From Roseospirillum parvum (GTDB taxonomy: Bacteria; Pseudomonadota; Alphaproteobacteria; Rhodospirillales; Rhodospirillaceae), in assembly GCF_900100455.1 (NCBI RefSeq), contig NZ_FNCV01000002.1, positions 310,001 to 374,000 of the forward strand: 64,000 nucleotides of DNA, in the 5' to 3' direction. Shown here one piece after another: positions 45,249 to 57,030 of this stretch. The position numbers were made by a program, and so were the translations under genes. The stretch's first letter is position 1; every line of letters begins with the position of its first letter. The notes under the pieces were generated by a model. That model searched no databases, was not told where the DNA came from, and saw only the letters and a list, made by a program, of their open reading frames with translations.

Positions 45249-45776
45249 GGTCGGCCTCCCTAGTGGTGGGTCTGTTTGGATCCTCGGCCGACGGCATGCC
45301 GTCCGGCCCCGACCGCGCCCAAAGCCGCCACCCATGCCGCGCCACCAAGCCGCGCGGACCGGTCCCGTCGACGGCGCGCCCACCCCCGGGACGGAGGCAG
45401 GCCCGAGCCGAGTCGGGCCGAGCCGCACCCTGCCCCCCGGCACCCCCACAGGGGCAACCGTCGGACAGGCCTGGCTTATCTCGCGGACGGAACGGGGGCG
45501 ACCCCCGGAACGGTCCCTGTTTTCATCATCGGCGGACGCTTGGCCGGATCGTTGCCGGCGACACGCCTTCTGTTGTTGGCGGGCGGGTCACGATCCCCAA
45601 GGGGGCCGGCCAGCGCCTTCGTTTTGTTGGTTATCCGGCTGGTTGGCCGGTTGCTTTCCCGTCGCCCGGCTTATGGGCTGACCCCCTGAAGGGCCGCCCG
45701 CCAATCGCGGGAACCGTGGGCGGATTATGGGCGGCGGCTGAAAAGGAATCAACAACCCCTTGTCACAGAACAAGGA
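45249..45776. other. divergent intergenic region, ABC importer and ScfR-like regulator
   Basis: This region separates the minus-strand binding-protein gene from the plus-strand regulator. The left 300 bases are GC-rich and the right part becomes AT-richer. No convincing gene is seen; open frames here have no family features. It must hold the promoter of the importer operon, but no confident -35/-10 pair was picked. Confidence 0.5.
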
Positions 45777-45825
45777 TTTTGTAAAACTTTGGACCAGATG
45801 GACATAAAGCATGTAAATTTGTAAA
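45777..45825. promoter_or_regulatory. paired TTTGTAAA sites upstream of the ScfR-like gene
   Basis: TTTGTAAA occurs at 45778-45785 (within TTTTGTAAAA) and again at 45818-45825, 40 bases apart. ScfR/RamB-family regulators are reported to bind TTTGCAAA-like sites, often in their own promoters. A possible promoter, TTGTCA (45760-45765) with TAAAAC (45782-45787), overlaps the first site, which would suit autorepression. This is inference from pattern and position. Confidence 0.5.
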
Positions 45826-45859
45826 GCCCCTGCCCTCGTGACGCGCCAAGGATCCGCCC

Positions 45860-47479
45860 ATGGCCCGAAGTCCCGCCAGCGCCCCTCCGGTGGGCCATCG
45901 CCTGCGTGCCCGGCGCCGCGCCCTGGGCCAAACCCAGGCCGCGCTGGCCCAGCGGGCCGGCATCTCGCCGGCCTACCTCAACCTGATCGAACACAACAAG
46001 CGGGCCATCGGCGGCGCCCTGCTGCGGCGGCTGGCCGAGGCGCTGGAGATGCCGCCGGGCGATCTGTCGGGCGAGGCGGAAAGCCGCCTGCTGGCCGACC
46101 TTCGGGAAATCGCCGCCGACCCGCTGTTCGCCGGCGAGCCCCTGGAGGCGGCCGAGATGACCGCCGCCCTGACCCACGCCCCGGGACTGGCCCGCGCCCT
46201 GCTCACCCTCTATCGGGCCTACCGGCGCGGCCAGGACCAGATCGGCGCCCTGGTCGAGCGGCTGGGTCACGACCCGGCGCTGGCCGAATCCTTCCACCGC
46301 CTGTTGACCCGGGTCACCTCGGTGCGCTCGTTCGCCGAGATCCTCCAGGACTACGGCGATCTCGACGCCGAGCGGCGCCAGCGCTTCACCGCCTCGCTGG
46401 TCGACGAAAGCCACACCCTGTCCGATCTGGTCGGCGAGACCTTCGCCCTGCTCGACGCCAGCGCCGGACGCCACCCGGAGCCCGCCCCGGGCGAGGAGGT
46501 GGAGGACTTCCTGCTCGAGCGGGGCAACCACCTCCCCGAGCTGGAAGCCGCCGCCGAGGCCCTGCGCCCGGCCATCGACCGTTCCGGCGGGCTGTTGCTG
46601 GCCGACGTCATGCGCCATCTGGAAAGCCGCCATGGGGTCACCGTGCAGCGGGTCGCCCCCGAGGCCCTGGCCACCGTGCCCGCCGACGGCGCCGCCGTGC
46701 CCCGCCCGGCCGCCGTCCAATGGGACCCCGAGCGGCGGCGCCTCGCCCTCTCCCAGGCCCTGCCGCCGGCGAGCAGCCGCTTCCTGGCCGCCGGGCTGAT
46801 CGCCGAGCTGGAACTGAAGGCCGAGATCGAGCATCTGCTCGACGACGCCGCGTTGTCGACCCCGGAAAGCCGCCGCCAGGGGGCGCGCGCCCTGATCGGC
46901 TACGCGGCCGGGGCGCTGATGCTGCCCTACGCCCCGTTCCTGGCCACGGCGCGCCAGGTGCGCTTCGACATCGAGCTTCTGCAACAGCACTTCGCGGTCA
47001 GTTGGGAGCAGGTCTGCCACCGCCTGACCACCCTGCGCCGGCCGGGCGACGAGGGCATCCCCTTCCATCTGTTGCGCACCGACATCGCCGGCAACATCTC
47101 CAAGCGCTTCTCGACCAGCGGCCTCAGCCTGCCCCGCTTCGGCGGCGTCTGCCCGCGCTGGTGCGTGCATTCGGCCTTTTTGACCCCGGACCACGTGACC
47201 ACCCAGTTGGCCCGCCTGCCCGATGGCGCCACCCACCTGTTCGTGGCCCGCGCGGTGAGCAAGGCGGGCGGCGGCTTCCGCGCCCCGCGCCGGCTCTATT
47301 CGGTGCTCATCGGCTGCGACGTCGCCTTCGCCCGGCAGACCGTCTACGCCGACGGCCTGGCCCTCGACACCCCGGCCGCCGCCACCCCGGTCGGCCTGAC
47401 CTGCCGCCAGTGCCCGCGCCCGGACTGCGCGCAACGGGCCCACCCGGCCGCCCTGCCGTTCGCCGACTCCGCGCCGTGA
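45860..47479 (+). CDS. ScfR/RamB-family XRE transcriptional regulator of short-chain acyl metabolism
   Basis: The 539-residue product has an N-terminal XRE helix-turn-helix (about 11-65, GQTQAALAQRAGISPAYLNLIE). A central region includes an IrrE/ImmA-like peptidase-type segment. A C-terminal DUF2083-type domain has Cys clusters (CPRWC and CRQCPRPDC). This architecture is that of ScfR, RamB and MccR, which sense acyl-CoA status and control acetate or propionate pathways. AAGGA precedes the ATG. Target genes are not obvious, but the adjacent two-component genes also suggest short-chain acid control. Confidence 0.85.
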   Translation: MARSPASAPPVGHRLRARRRALGQTQAALAQRAGISPAYLNLIEHNKRAIGGALLRRLAEALEMPPGDLSGEAESRLLADLREIAADPLFAGEPLEAAEMTAALTHAPGLARALLTLYRAYRRGQDQIGALVERLGHDPALAESFHRLLTRVTSVRSFAEILQDYGDLDAERRQRFTASLVDESHTLSDLVGETFALLDASAGRHPEPAPGEEVEDFLLERGNHLPELEAAAEALRPAIDRSGGLLLADVMRHLESRHGVTVQRVAPEALATVPADGAAVPRPAAVQWDPERRRLALSQALPPASSRFLAAGLIAELELKAEIEHLLDDAALSTPESRRQGARALIGYAAGALMLPYAPFLATARQVRFDIELLQQHFAVSWEQVCHRLTTLRRPGDEGIPFHLLRTDIAGNISKRFSTSGLSLPRFGGVCPRWCVHSAFLTPDHVTTQLARLPDGATHLFVARAVSKAGGGFRAPRRLYSVLIGCDVAFARQTVYADGLALDTPAAATPVGLTCRQCPRPDCAQRAHPAALPFADSAP

Positions 47480-47611
47480 CAAGGCCGCCCGCGACGATTA
47501 GACTTGGCCTTTCAAGATCAACGACCCGCCAAAAGGGCGTGGCCGACGCGGCTCCCCCCATATGATCCCCCCGCCGCGCCGGCCGGACAGGAAAACCGGG
47601 AGTGTCGCGTC

Positions 47612-48010
47612 GTGGCCCACTGCGTGCTGGTGGTGGAGGACGAGGAACCGATCGTTGAGTCGCTGTGCTTCCTGATGGGGCAGGCCGGGCTTGCCGTGAA
47701 GGTTGCGCGCGACGGGCCGACGGCGCTTGAGATGATCGACAGCGTGTCGCCCGACCTGATGCTGCTCGACGTGATGATCCCCGGCTGCGACGGCTTCGAG
47801 GTGGCCCGCGCGGTGCGCGACAATCCGCGCTGCCGCCACATGCGCATCCTGATGCTGACCGCCCGCGGCCGCGAGATCGACCGTCGCAAGGGCCTGGAGC
47901 TGGGCATCGACGGCTACATGACCAAGCCCTTCTCGACCCGCGACGTGGTCAGGCGGGCGCGCGCCCTGCTCGGCCTTGACGGTGACGCCCCCCCGGAGGG
48001 CGGGCCGTGA
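47612..48010 (+). CDS. single-domain response regulator
   Basis: The 132-residue product is a lone receiver domain. The acidic pocket is E9-D10, the phosphorylation site D53 (MLLDVMIPGCDGFE), T83 and K105 (YMTKPF). There is no output domain, so it likely relays phosphate or binds a partner protein. The GTG start at 47612 has GGAG nine bases upstream. Its stop overlaps the start of the small membrane protein, placing it in one unit with the symporter-kinase. Confidence 0.88.
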   Translation: MAHCVLVVEDEEPIVESLCFLMGQAGLAVKVARDGPTALEMIDSVSPDLMLLDVMIPGCDGFEVARAVRDNPRCRHMRILMLTARGREIDRRKGLELGIDGYMTKPFSTRDVVRRARALLGLDGDAPPEGGP

Positions 48011-48272
48011 CCCGCCTGAAGCGCTGCGCCGACCGCGCCCTGGTCCTGCCCCTGCTCACCCTGCTGCTGCTCTGCCCGCCGCTGCTGCTGGTCTTCAGCC
48101 ACGACACCACGCTGACCGGGGTGCCGCTGCTCTACGCCTACGCCTTCACCGTCTGGGCCCTGGCCATCGTCGCCGGAGCCCTGGTCTCGCGCCGCCTGCT
48201 GGCCGCCGCCCGGGCCGCCGAGGCGGAGGAAACCGCGCACCCGGGCGGCCGTGCCGGGGGCGGACCCGGCTG

Positions 48273-48273
<1 letters not shown>
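48007..48273 (+). CDS. small two-helix membrane protein upstream of a symporter-kinase
   Basis: The 88-residue product has two membrane helices (about 11-30 and 40-62) and a short Ala/Gly/Glu-rich tail. It begins with a GTG overlapping the response regulator stop and ends at a TGATG junction with the kinase gene. Small membrane proteins of this shape are often found before solute-symporter domain kinases or acetate permeases. Its role is unknown, but the tight coupling implies function with the kinase. Confidence 0.72.
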
Positions 48274-50987
<2,714 letters not shown>

Positions 50988-50997
50988 CGCACGTTTA

Positions 50998-51032
50998 GGT
51001 TGCCTGGGGTCGCTTTGTGACCCCAGGCAACC
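50998..51032. terminator. hairpin after the symporter-kinase gene
   Basis: GGTTGCCTGGGGTC (50998-51011) and GACCCCAGGCAACC (51019-51032) form a perfect 14-bp stem with a 7-base loop, 11 bases past the stop codon. A T-tract is lacking. It precedes repeat element 51046-51400. Confidence 0.65.
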
Positions 51033-51045
51033 GAGACGTGCTCTA

Positions 51046-51400
51046 ATACCACCCGACGATGAGAGGAACTCATCTAAAGGTCCGTATGAAAGGGGCTTTG
51101 CCCCTTTAAAACCCCACCGGGGGAGCCAGGGGCTCCCCCGGACCCCCTCCATTCATTGATCGCTGAGCGAGCCGAACAGTCGGGGCGATCTTGGGTTGCG
51201 TGTCCATACCCCGGTTGTTTTCGCAGGCCAGCAAAGCTGGCCTGCAACCAAAAACCACGGCGCGTCCCGCTCAGAGGCAACGATTGTTCACCAACGAATG
51301 GAGGGGTCCGGGGAAGCCCTGCTTCCCCGGTGGGGGTTTGGGGGCAAAGCCCCCAACTTATTCCAAACCGCGATGAGTCTTGCTCATCGCCGGTTGGTAT
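51046..51400. repeat. long MITE-like element, copy B (inverted relative to copy A)
   Basis: The right end, TCATCGCCGGTTGGTAT (51384-51400), is identical to the right end of copy A. The left end (51046-51062) matches the terminal repeat at 15 of 17 bases. Read in reverse complement, about 140 bases around the GGGGAAGC hairpin, the GTTCACCAACGAATGG segment and the GCAGGCCAGC hairpin differ from copy A at only about three positions. It is shorter than copy A mainly in the middle. It lies between the convergent kinase and icd genes. No open frame is called in it. Confidence 0.85.
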
Positions 51401-51510
51401 AAATTATTGAATCAAGAGCGTTGTGCGAACCGGACCCCAGAAGGCAGTGATTCCGTTCTGGCGCAAAACGCGCTGACGCAGGGCGCCGCCGGCGGTCAGT
51501 TCCCCACGGC

Positions 51511-52722
51511 TCAGCCCATGCGGGCCTTCAGGCCCTGGTCCAGCTTGTCGAGGAACTGGGTGGTGGTCAGCCACGGCTGGTCCTTGCCGACCAGCAGGGC
51601 CAGATCCTTGGTCATGTGGCCGGCCTCGACGGTGTCGATGCAGACCTGCTCCAGGGTTTCGGCGAAGGCGACCACGTCCGGGGTGCCGTCGAACTTGCCG
51701 CGGAACTTGAGGCCCCGGGTCCAGGCGAAGATCGAGGCGATGGGGTTGGTCGAGGTTTCCTTGCCCTGCTGGTGCTGGCGGTAGTGGCGGGTGACGGTGC
51801 CGTGGGCCGCCTCGGCCTCCACCGTCTTGCCGTCCGGGGTCATCAGCACGCTGGTCATCAGGCCCAGCGAGCCGAAGCCCTGGGCCACGGTGTCGGACTG
51901 CACGTCGCCGTCGTAGTTCTTGCAGGCCCACACGAAGCCGCCTTCCCACTTCATGCAGCAGGCCACCATGTCGTCGATCAGTCGGTGCTCGTAGGTGATG
52001 CCGGCGGCCTTGAACTTCTCGGCGAACTCGGCCTCGAAGACCTCCTGGAAGAGGTCCTTGAAGCGCCCGTCATAGGCCTTGAGGATGGTGTTCTTGGTCG
52101 ACATGTAGACCGGCCAGCCGCGCTCCAGGCCGTAGTTCATGCAGGCCCGGGCGAAGCCGCGGATCGAGTCGTCCAGGTTGTACATGGACATGGCCACGCC
52201 GGGGCCGTCGAACTGGAAGACCTCGTGCTCGATGGTCTGCCCGTCCTCGCCCTCGAACCTGACGGTCAGCCGGCCGGCCCCGGGAACCACGAAGTCCGTG
52301 GCCCGGTACTGGTCGCCGAAGGCGTGACGGCCGATGACGATGGGCTTGGTCCAGCCGGGCACGTAGCGCGGCACGTTGGCGCAGATGATCGGCTCGCGGA
52401 AGACGGTGCCGCCCAGGATGTTGCGGATGGTGCCGTTGGGCGAGCGCCACATCTTCTTCAGGCCGAATTCCTCGACCCGGGCCTCGTCGGGAGTGATGGT
52501 GGCGCACTTGACGCCCACCCCGTGCTGCTTGATGGCGTTGGCGGCATCGATGGTGATCTGATCGTCGGTGGCGTCGCGCGCCTCGATGCCCAGGTCGAAG
52601 TAGATCAGGTCCACGTCGAGGTAGGGCAGGATCAGCTTGTCCTTGATGAACGCCCAGATGATCCGGGTCATTTCGTCGCCGTCCAGTTCGACGACCGGGT
52701 TGGTGACCTTGATCTTGCTCAT
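51511..52722 (-). CDS. icd: NADP-dependent isocitrate dehydrogenase
   Basis: The enzyme converts isocitrate to 2-oxoglutarate in the TCA cycle. The 403-residue product is of the eukaryotic-like/alphaproteobacterial homodimeric type. It has [20 protein letters not shown] at the start, the substrate segment [21 protein letters not shown], and the NADP-binding/catalytic region [22 protein letters not shown] with [14 protein letters not shown]. Length and ends are normal. Confidence 0.97.
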   Translation of the reverse strand: MSKIKVTNPVVELDGDEMTRIIWAFIKDKLILPYLDVDLIYFDLGIEARDATDDQITIDAANAIKQHGVGVKCATITPDEARVEEFGLKKMWRSPNGTIRNILGGTVFREPIICANVPRYVPGWTKPIVIGRHAFGDQYRATDFVVPGAGRLTVRFEGEDGQTIEHEVFQFDGPGVAMSMYNLDDSIRGFARACMNYGLERGWPVYMSTKNTILKAYDGRFKDLFQEVFEAEFAEKFKAAGITYEHRLIDDMVACCMKWEGGFVWACKNYDGDVQSDTVAQGFGSLGLMTSVLMTPDGKTVEAEAAHGTVTRHYRQHQQGKETSTNPIASIFAWTRGLKFRGKFDGTPDVVAFAETLEQVCIDTVEAGHMTKDLALLVGKDQPWLTTTQFLDKLDQGLKARMG

Positions 52723-52840
52723 GGTCGGGCGCTCTCCATCGCTGCGGGGGGTGTTTTGGGGTTTCGCGGGAAAAGTAGGGTCCCGGCGGTTCCCGGACAA
52801 GGGCGGACCGCCGGCCCGGCCGATTCCAAGGCGCCCCGGC

Positions 52841-53404
52841 TCAGCCGACCGGCGCCGGCAGGGCGGCCAGCACCTCGGCCGGGGTGCGCACGGTGGCGAT
52901 GCCCTGAAGGCTGGCCGGGCGGGCGAAGCCGCTGCCCACCAGATGGGCGAACAGCTCTTCCAGCTTGCGCCAGTGGCCGTCCGGGTCGAGCAGGCGGATC
53001 GGCTTGTCGTGCCAGCCCAGGTGTCGCCAGGTGAGGATCTCCACCGTCTCGTCCAGGGTGCCGAAGCCGCCCGGCAGGACGCAGAAGACATCCGACATTT
53101 CATACAGCCGGCGCTTGCGGTCGTGCATGGTCTCGACCACCTCGAGGTGGCTCAGGTTCCCGGCCGCCACCTCGAGCTCCATCAGGGCCCGCGGGATGAC
53201 CCCGGCGACCACCCCGCCGGCGGCCAGCGCGGCCTCGGCCAGCACCCCCATCAGGCCCACCTTGCCGCCGCCGTAGACGATGGGCACGCCGGCCTCGGCG
53301 GCGGCCCGGCCCAGGGCGCGGGCCAACTCGGCATGGGCCGGGTCGGCGCCGACGGCGGAACCGCAGAAGACACCAAGCGCGGGGCGGGAGAGGGAGAAGG
53401 TCAC
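52841..53404 (-). CDS. LOG family protein (cytokinin riboside monophosphate phosphoribohydrolase-like)
   Basis: The 187-residue product has the LOG/TIGR00730 motifs: the nucleotide-binding [10 protein letters not shown] (44-53), MHDRKRRL (93-100), and PGGFGTLDE (111-119). Bacterial LOG proteins hydrolyse nucleoside 5'-monophosphates to free base and ribose phosphate. The physiological role outside cytokinin production is unclear. It is upstream of icd on the same strand, 119 bases away. Confidence 0.92.
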   Translation of the reverse strand: MTFSLSRPALGVFCGSAVGADPAHAELARALGRAAAEAGVPIVYGGGKVGLMGVLAEAALAAGGVVAGVIPRALMELEVAAGNLSHLEVVETMHDRKRRLYEMSDVFCVLPGGFGTLDETVEILTWRHLGWHDKPIRLLDPDGHWRKLEELFAHLVGSGFARPASLQGIATVRTPAEVLAALPAPVG

Positions 53405-53792
53405 GGCAGGGCGGGCCCGGATGGGTGGGGAATCGATCTGGCGCGCAGCTTACCCTGTTCCGCCGTGCCCCGCAAAAGCTCTGGCGATGATGTGGTGGGC
53501 CAGGATGGCCGATACGGTGACTTGGTCACCGAAACCTGAAGTGTAACAGGGGTATTGTGCCGGTGACGTCCGGGCACTAAGTGGTCCGCCGATGGCCGGG
53601 CGCAACCTGAAACCCTTCGGGGTGCCGTCCGCGCCCGAAGGGGCCAAGCCAACGGTTCGGGATCACAGCGTTTTCCCGTGTCCGGGCCCCGAAACCACCG
53701 CCTGTTCCCACCTTTTCGCACGCCACGTCCGGCGTCCGGGGACAGCCGGGCCAACCGATCCAGTCGACCACCACCATCAGGGGAGTATCCAC
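53405..53792. other. intergenic region upstream of cytochrome c' with a compact dyad
   Basis: This 388-base divergent gap separates the LOG gene from cytochrome c'. It contains an inverted repeat CGGTGAC/GTCACCG with a 3-base centre (53516-53532), about 260 bases before the cytochrome ATG. It could be an operator. No gene with family features is seen, although several frames are open. Confidence 0.4.
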
Positions 53793-54245
53793 ATGAAGCG
53801 TATCGTTCTGACCGCCGCCACGGCGGCCCTTCTGGCTGGCGCCACGCCGGCCTTCGCCGCCGATGCCGATGCCGTCGTCGAGCACCGCAAGGACGTCATG
53901 GGCGTGGCCGGGGCCGGCATGGGCGCCATCGGCTGCTTCATGAAGGGCGACTGCGAGCTGGACGGCAAGGTGCTGGCCCACCTGGCCGAGGCCATCGCCT
54001 TCTCCGCCGAGATGTCGATCCCGGCCTTCAAGGACCCGGCCCAGGGCGCCTCGGTCAAGCACACCTCCGATCCCGCCATCTGGGAGAACTGGGACAAGTT
54101 CGAGGGCGGCCTTAAGAAGATGGCCGAGGCGGCCGACAAGCTGGCCGTCGCCGCCAAGGACGCCGACCGCAAGGCGATGGGTCCGCTGGTCAAGGACCTG
54201 GGCGGCACCTGCAAGGGCTGCCACGACGACTTCCGCACCAAGTAA
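53793..54245 (+). CDS. cytochrome c'
   Basis: Cytochrome c' is a periplasmic four-helix bundle with a pentacoordinate heme that binds nitric oxide. The 150-residue product has a Sec signal ending Ala-Phe-Ala (cleavage after about residue 22) and a C-terminal heme motif CKGCH (140-144) followed by DDFR, as in the family. GGGAG precedes the ATG. A strong terminator follows, so it is probably monocistronic. Together with NnrS it points to NO handling. Confidence 0.95.
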   Translation: MKRIVLTAATAALLAGATPAFAADADAVVEHRKDVMGVAGAGMGAIGCFMKGDCELDGKVLAHLAEAIAFSAEMSIPAFKDPAQGASVKHTSDPAIWENWDKFEGGLKKMAEAADKLAVAAKDADRKAMGPLVKDLGGTCKGCHDDFRTK

Positions 54246-54321
54246 GCTTCCTGGTGCGTCTGCCCGGCACGCCGGGCCGCGGGTCGGTTTCAACCCGCAT
54301 TCCCTCCAAGACCAGCCTTGC

Positions 54322-54359
54322 CGGGCGCGACGGTTTCCCCCGTCGCGCCCGTTTTTTTT
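54322..54359 (+). terminator. intrinsic terminator after cytochrome c'
   Basis: CGGGCGCGACGG (54322-54333) and CCGTCGCGCCCG (54340-54351) form a 12-bp stem with a 6-base loop, followed directly by eight T's. This is the best rho-independent terminator in the window. Confidence 0.92.
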
Positions 54360-54368
54360 CCCACCCCT

Positions 54369-54383
54369 GTTCGCGCGATGTTC
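54369..54383 (+). promoter_or_regulatory. LexA (SOS) box of recA
   Basis: GTTC-N7-GTTC matches exactly the direct-repeat LexA site known from alphaproteobacteria such as Rhodobacter. It lies about 90 bases before the recA start and just upstream of the candidate promoter, as expected for SOS control. Confidence 0.85.
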
Positions 54384-54391
54384 TTTTTTGT

Positions 54392-54419
54392 TTGCGGGCA
54401 GGAACGAAAAGCGTACACT
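54392..54419 (+). promoter_or_regulatory. candidate recA promoter
   Basis: TTGCGG (54392-54397) and TACACT (54414-54419) are 16 bases apart, directly downstream of the LexA box. Bound LexA would sit over the upstream edge of the -35 region. Confidence 0.55.
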
Positions 54420-54472
54420 CTCGGCCGTTGAAGCACCGCCTCGGGCTGTGAAATAAGGGAGGGCCGTTGATC

Positions 54473-55546
54473 ATGTCGGCGTCACCGCAGACCGTACTCC
54501 GCCTGGTGGACAAGGATACCATGGACAAGCAGAAAGCCCTCGAGGCCGCCCTCGGGCAGATCGAACGCTCCTTCGGCAAGGGATCGATCATGCGCCTCGG
54601 CCAGCGCGAGACGGCGATCGACATCCCGGCCATCTCCACCGGCTCGCTGGGGCTTGATCTGGCGCTCGGCATCGGCGGCCTGCCGCGCGGGCGGGTTGTC
54701 GAAATCTACGGCCCGGAAAGCTCGGGCAAGACGACGCTGGCCCTGCACGTGGTGGCCGAGGCCCAGAAGGGCGGCGGCAACTGCGCCTTCATCGATGCCG
54801 AGCACGCCCTGGATCCGGCCTATGCCCGCAAGCTGGGGGTCAACCTGGACGACCTTCTGATCAGCCAGCCCGACGCCGGCGAACAGGCCCTGGAGATCGC
54901 CGACACCCTGGTCCGCTCCGGGGCGGTCGACGTGCTGGTCATCGATTCGGTGGCCGCCCTGGTGCCGAGGGCCGAGCTGGAAGGCGAGATGGGCGATTCG
55001 CACGTCGGCCTGCAGGCCCGCCTGATGAGCCAGGCCCTGCGCAAGCTGACCGCCAGCGTCGCCAAGTCGAACACCCTGATCATCTTCATCAACCAGATCC
55101 GCATGAAGATCGGGGTGATGTTCGGCAACCCGGAAACCACCACCGGCGGCAACGCGCTGAAGTTCTACGCCTCGGTGCGCCTGGACATCCGCCGGGTCGG
55201 CCAGATCAAGGACCGCGACGAGGTGGTCGGCAACCAGACCCGGGTCAAGGTGGTGAAGAACAAGGTGGCGCCGCCGTTCAAGGTGGTCGAGTTCGACATC
55301 ATGTACGGCGAGGGCATTTCCAAGCTGGGCGAGCTGCTCGACCTTGGGGTGAAGGCGGGCATCGTCGAGAAGTCCGGCTCCTGGTTCTCCCACAACTCCG
55401 AGCGCATCGGCCAGGGCCGGGAAAACGCCAAGACCTTCCTGCGCGAGCATCCGGAGATGGCCAACGCCATCGAGCGTGCCATCCGCACCAACGCCGGCCT
55501 GCTGGTCGAGGAAATGACCACCGGCCCCGACGCCGACGACGGCTGA
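54473..55546 (+). CDS. recA: recombinase RecA
   Basis: RecA forms filaments on single-stranded DNA for homologous recombination and triggers LexA cleavage. The 357-residue product has Walker [10 protein letters not shown] (about 80-88), the [21 protein letters not shown] region, and [27 protein letters not shown]. The ATG at 54473 has GGAGGG upstream. A TTG at 54467 and an ATG at 54521 are in-frame alternatives. With AddAB this completes a RecBCD-like repair route in the window. Confidence 0.98.
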   Translation: MSASPQTVLRLVDKDTMDKQKALEAALGQIERSFGKGSIMRLGQRETAIDIPAISTGSLGLDLALGIGGLPRGRVVEIYGPESSGKTTLALHVVAEAQKGGGNCAFIDAEHALDPAYARKLGVNLDDLLISQPDAGEQALEIADTLVRSGAVDVLVIDSVAALVPRAELEGEMGDSHVGLQARLMSQALRKLTASVAKSNTLIIFINQIRMKIGVMFGNPETTTGGNALKFYASVRLDIRRVGQIKDRDEVVGNQTRVKVVKNKVAPPFKVVEFDIMYGEGISKLGELLDLGVKAGIVEKSGSWFSHNSERIGQGRENAKTFLREHPEMANAIERAIRTNAGLLVEEMTTGPDADDG

Positions 55547-55554
55547 GCCTAAAG

Positions 55555-55580
55555 CGGCCCGCCCCGGCGACGGCGGGCCG
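55555..55580. terminator. GC hairpin between recA and the RidA-like gene
   Basis: CGGCCCGCC (55555-55563) pairs with GGCGGGCCG (55572-55580), 9 bases after the recA stop. No T-tract follows, so termination efficiency is doubtful. It lies between convergent genes. Confidence 0.5.
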
Positions 55581-55634
55581 GGAGCGCGCGGCGAAACAGG
55601 ACGCCCGGGGGCGCCCCGGGCCGGGCACGGCGGC

Positions 55635-56060
55635 TCAGCCGCTGGCGGCCGCTCCGCCCCCGGGTGATCCATCCGGAATCACCGCCATGGCCTCCACTTC
55701 CAGCCGCGCCCCGGGCTCCATCAGGGCGGCCACCTCGATCACCGTCATCGGCGGATAGTGGCGACCCAGCTCGGCGCGGTAGATCTCGCCCACCGCCGTC
55801 AGGTCGGCCAGATACTCCCGGCGGTCGGCCAGGTACCAGGTCAGCCGCACCAGATGCTCCGGCCCGGCCCCGGCCTCGGCCAGCACCGCCTTCAGGTTGA
55901 CCAGCACCTGCCGAAGCTGGCCCAGGAAATCGTCCGCCACGAAGCGCTCCTGGCCGTCCCAGCCGAGCAGGCCACCGGTCACCACCAATGTGCCGCGAGC
56001 CAGGGCACCGTGGGCATAGCCCTTGGGACGGACCCAACCGGGGGGATGAAGAGGCTGCAC
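55635..56060 (-). CDS. RidA/YjgF-family protein of the aminobenzoyl-CoA cluster
   Basis: The 141-residue product opens with LHPPGWVRPKGYAHG and has the Rid fold, ending with YPPMTVIEVAALMEPGARLEVEAMAV. Classical RidA imine deaminases have an arginine in the ...Ala-Arg-Thr... position before Val-Glu-Val; here it is Met, so ordinary imine hydrolysis is not assured. Proteins with this N-terminus are, to my knowledge, common beside aminobenzoyl-CoA genes. It starts with GTG and is divergent from the SDR-MarR-ligase-monooxygenase genes. Confidence 0.82.
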   Translation of the reverse strand: MQPLHPPGWVRPKGYAHGALARGTLVVTGGLLGWDGQERFVADDFLGQLRQVLVNLKAVLAEAGAGPEHLVRLTWYLADRREYLADLTAVGEIYRAELGRHYPPMTVIEVAALMEPGARLEVEAMAVIPDGSPGGGAAASG

Positions 56061-56235
56061 GGGCGACGGTTCCAGGCGGTTGAGGGCGTGGGACCGGCGG
56101 CAGGCGCCGGTTGGGTGAGGAGTCAGGTTATTTTGCCTCTAAAACACCGAAAACGAAAATTCTCAAAGACAAAGCGTTTTTTGGCGTGACAGACTCCCCC
56201 GATCCCTGGAACCCGTCCCTTCCCTGCCCGCTGCC

Positions 56236-57030
56236 ATGCCCAGCCCCGCCGCCGCCGCTCCCGACACGCCCCTGGCCGGCCGCCACGCCCTGATCACCGG
56301 CGGCGGCAAGGGCATCGGGGCGGCCATCGCCATCGCCCTGGCGGCGCGCGGCGCCCGCCTCAGCCTGCTCGGCCGCGAGATGGCCGCCCTCAAGGCCACC
56401 GCCGCCGCCTTGCCGCACGCCCTGCCCCTCGGCGCCGACGTCACCGACCCGGCGGCGACCGAGGCCGCGCTGACCCAGGCCCGCGCCACCCACGGCCCGA
56501 TCCACATCCTGGTCAACAACGCCGGCGCGGTGGAAACCGCCCCCCTGACCCGCACCGACGACGCCCTGTGGGGCCGCCTGATCGAGCTCAACCTCGGCGC
56601 CGTGTTCCGCCTCACCCGCGCCGTGCTGCCAGAGATGCTGGCCGCCGGCTGGGGCCGGGTGATCAACATCGCCTCGACCGCCGGATTGACCGGCTACCCT
56701 TACGTCGCGGCCTACTGCGCCGCCAAGCACGGGGTGGTCGGCCTGACCCGCGCCGTGGCCCTGGAGACCGCCGGCACCGGCGTCACCGTCAACTGCGTCT
56801 GCCCGGGCCTGACCGACACCGCCCTGGCCGAGCGCGCGGTGGCCTCGGTGGCGGCCCGCACCGGCCGCCCGGAGGCCGAGATCCGGGCCCGCCTGATCGA
56901 ACCCAACCCCCTGGGGCGCCTGATCGCGCCCCAAGAAGTCGCCGAGACGGTGGCCTGGCTGGCCCTGCCCGCCGCCTCGGCCATGACCGGCCAGGCCATC
57001 GCCGTGGCCGGAGGAGAAGTGATGCCATGA
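56236..57030 (+). CDS. SDR-family 3-hydroxyacyl-CoA dehydrogenase-like protein
   Basis: The 264-residue product is a classical short-chain dehydrogenase. It has the cofactor loop TGGGKGIG (about 21-28), NNAGAVET, and the catalytic Ser-Tyr-Lys set in ASTAGLTGYPYVAAYCAAKHG. In aminobenzoyl-CoA clusters an SDR like this is proposed to act in the beta-oxidation-like ring-opening steps. The stop overlaps the MarR start (ATGA). The upstream divergent region (56061-56235) is AT-richer and probably holds both promoters. Confidence 0.87.
   Translation: MPSPAAAAPDTPLAGRHALITGGGKGIGAAIAIALAARGARLSLLGREMAALKATAAALPHALPLGADVTDPAATEAALTQARATHGPIHILVNNAGAVETAPLTRTDDALWGRLIELNLGAVFRLTRAVLPEMLAAGWGRVINIASTAGLTGYPYVAAYCAAKHGVVGLTRAVALETAGTGVTVNCVCPGLTDTALAERAVASVAARTGRPEAEIRARLIEPNPLGRLIAPQEVAETVAWLALPAASAMTGQAIAVAGGEVMP

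Noticed and set aside
45249-45700. Small genes in the gap before the ScfR-like gene
   Set aside because: Several frames are open, but they are Arg/Pro-rich, overlap one another and have no recognisable feature.
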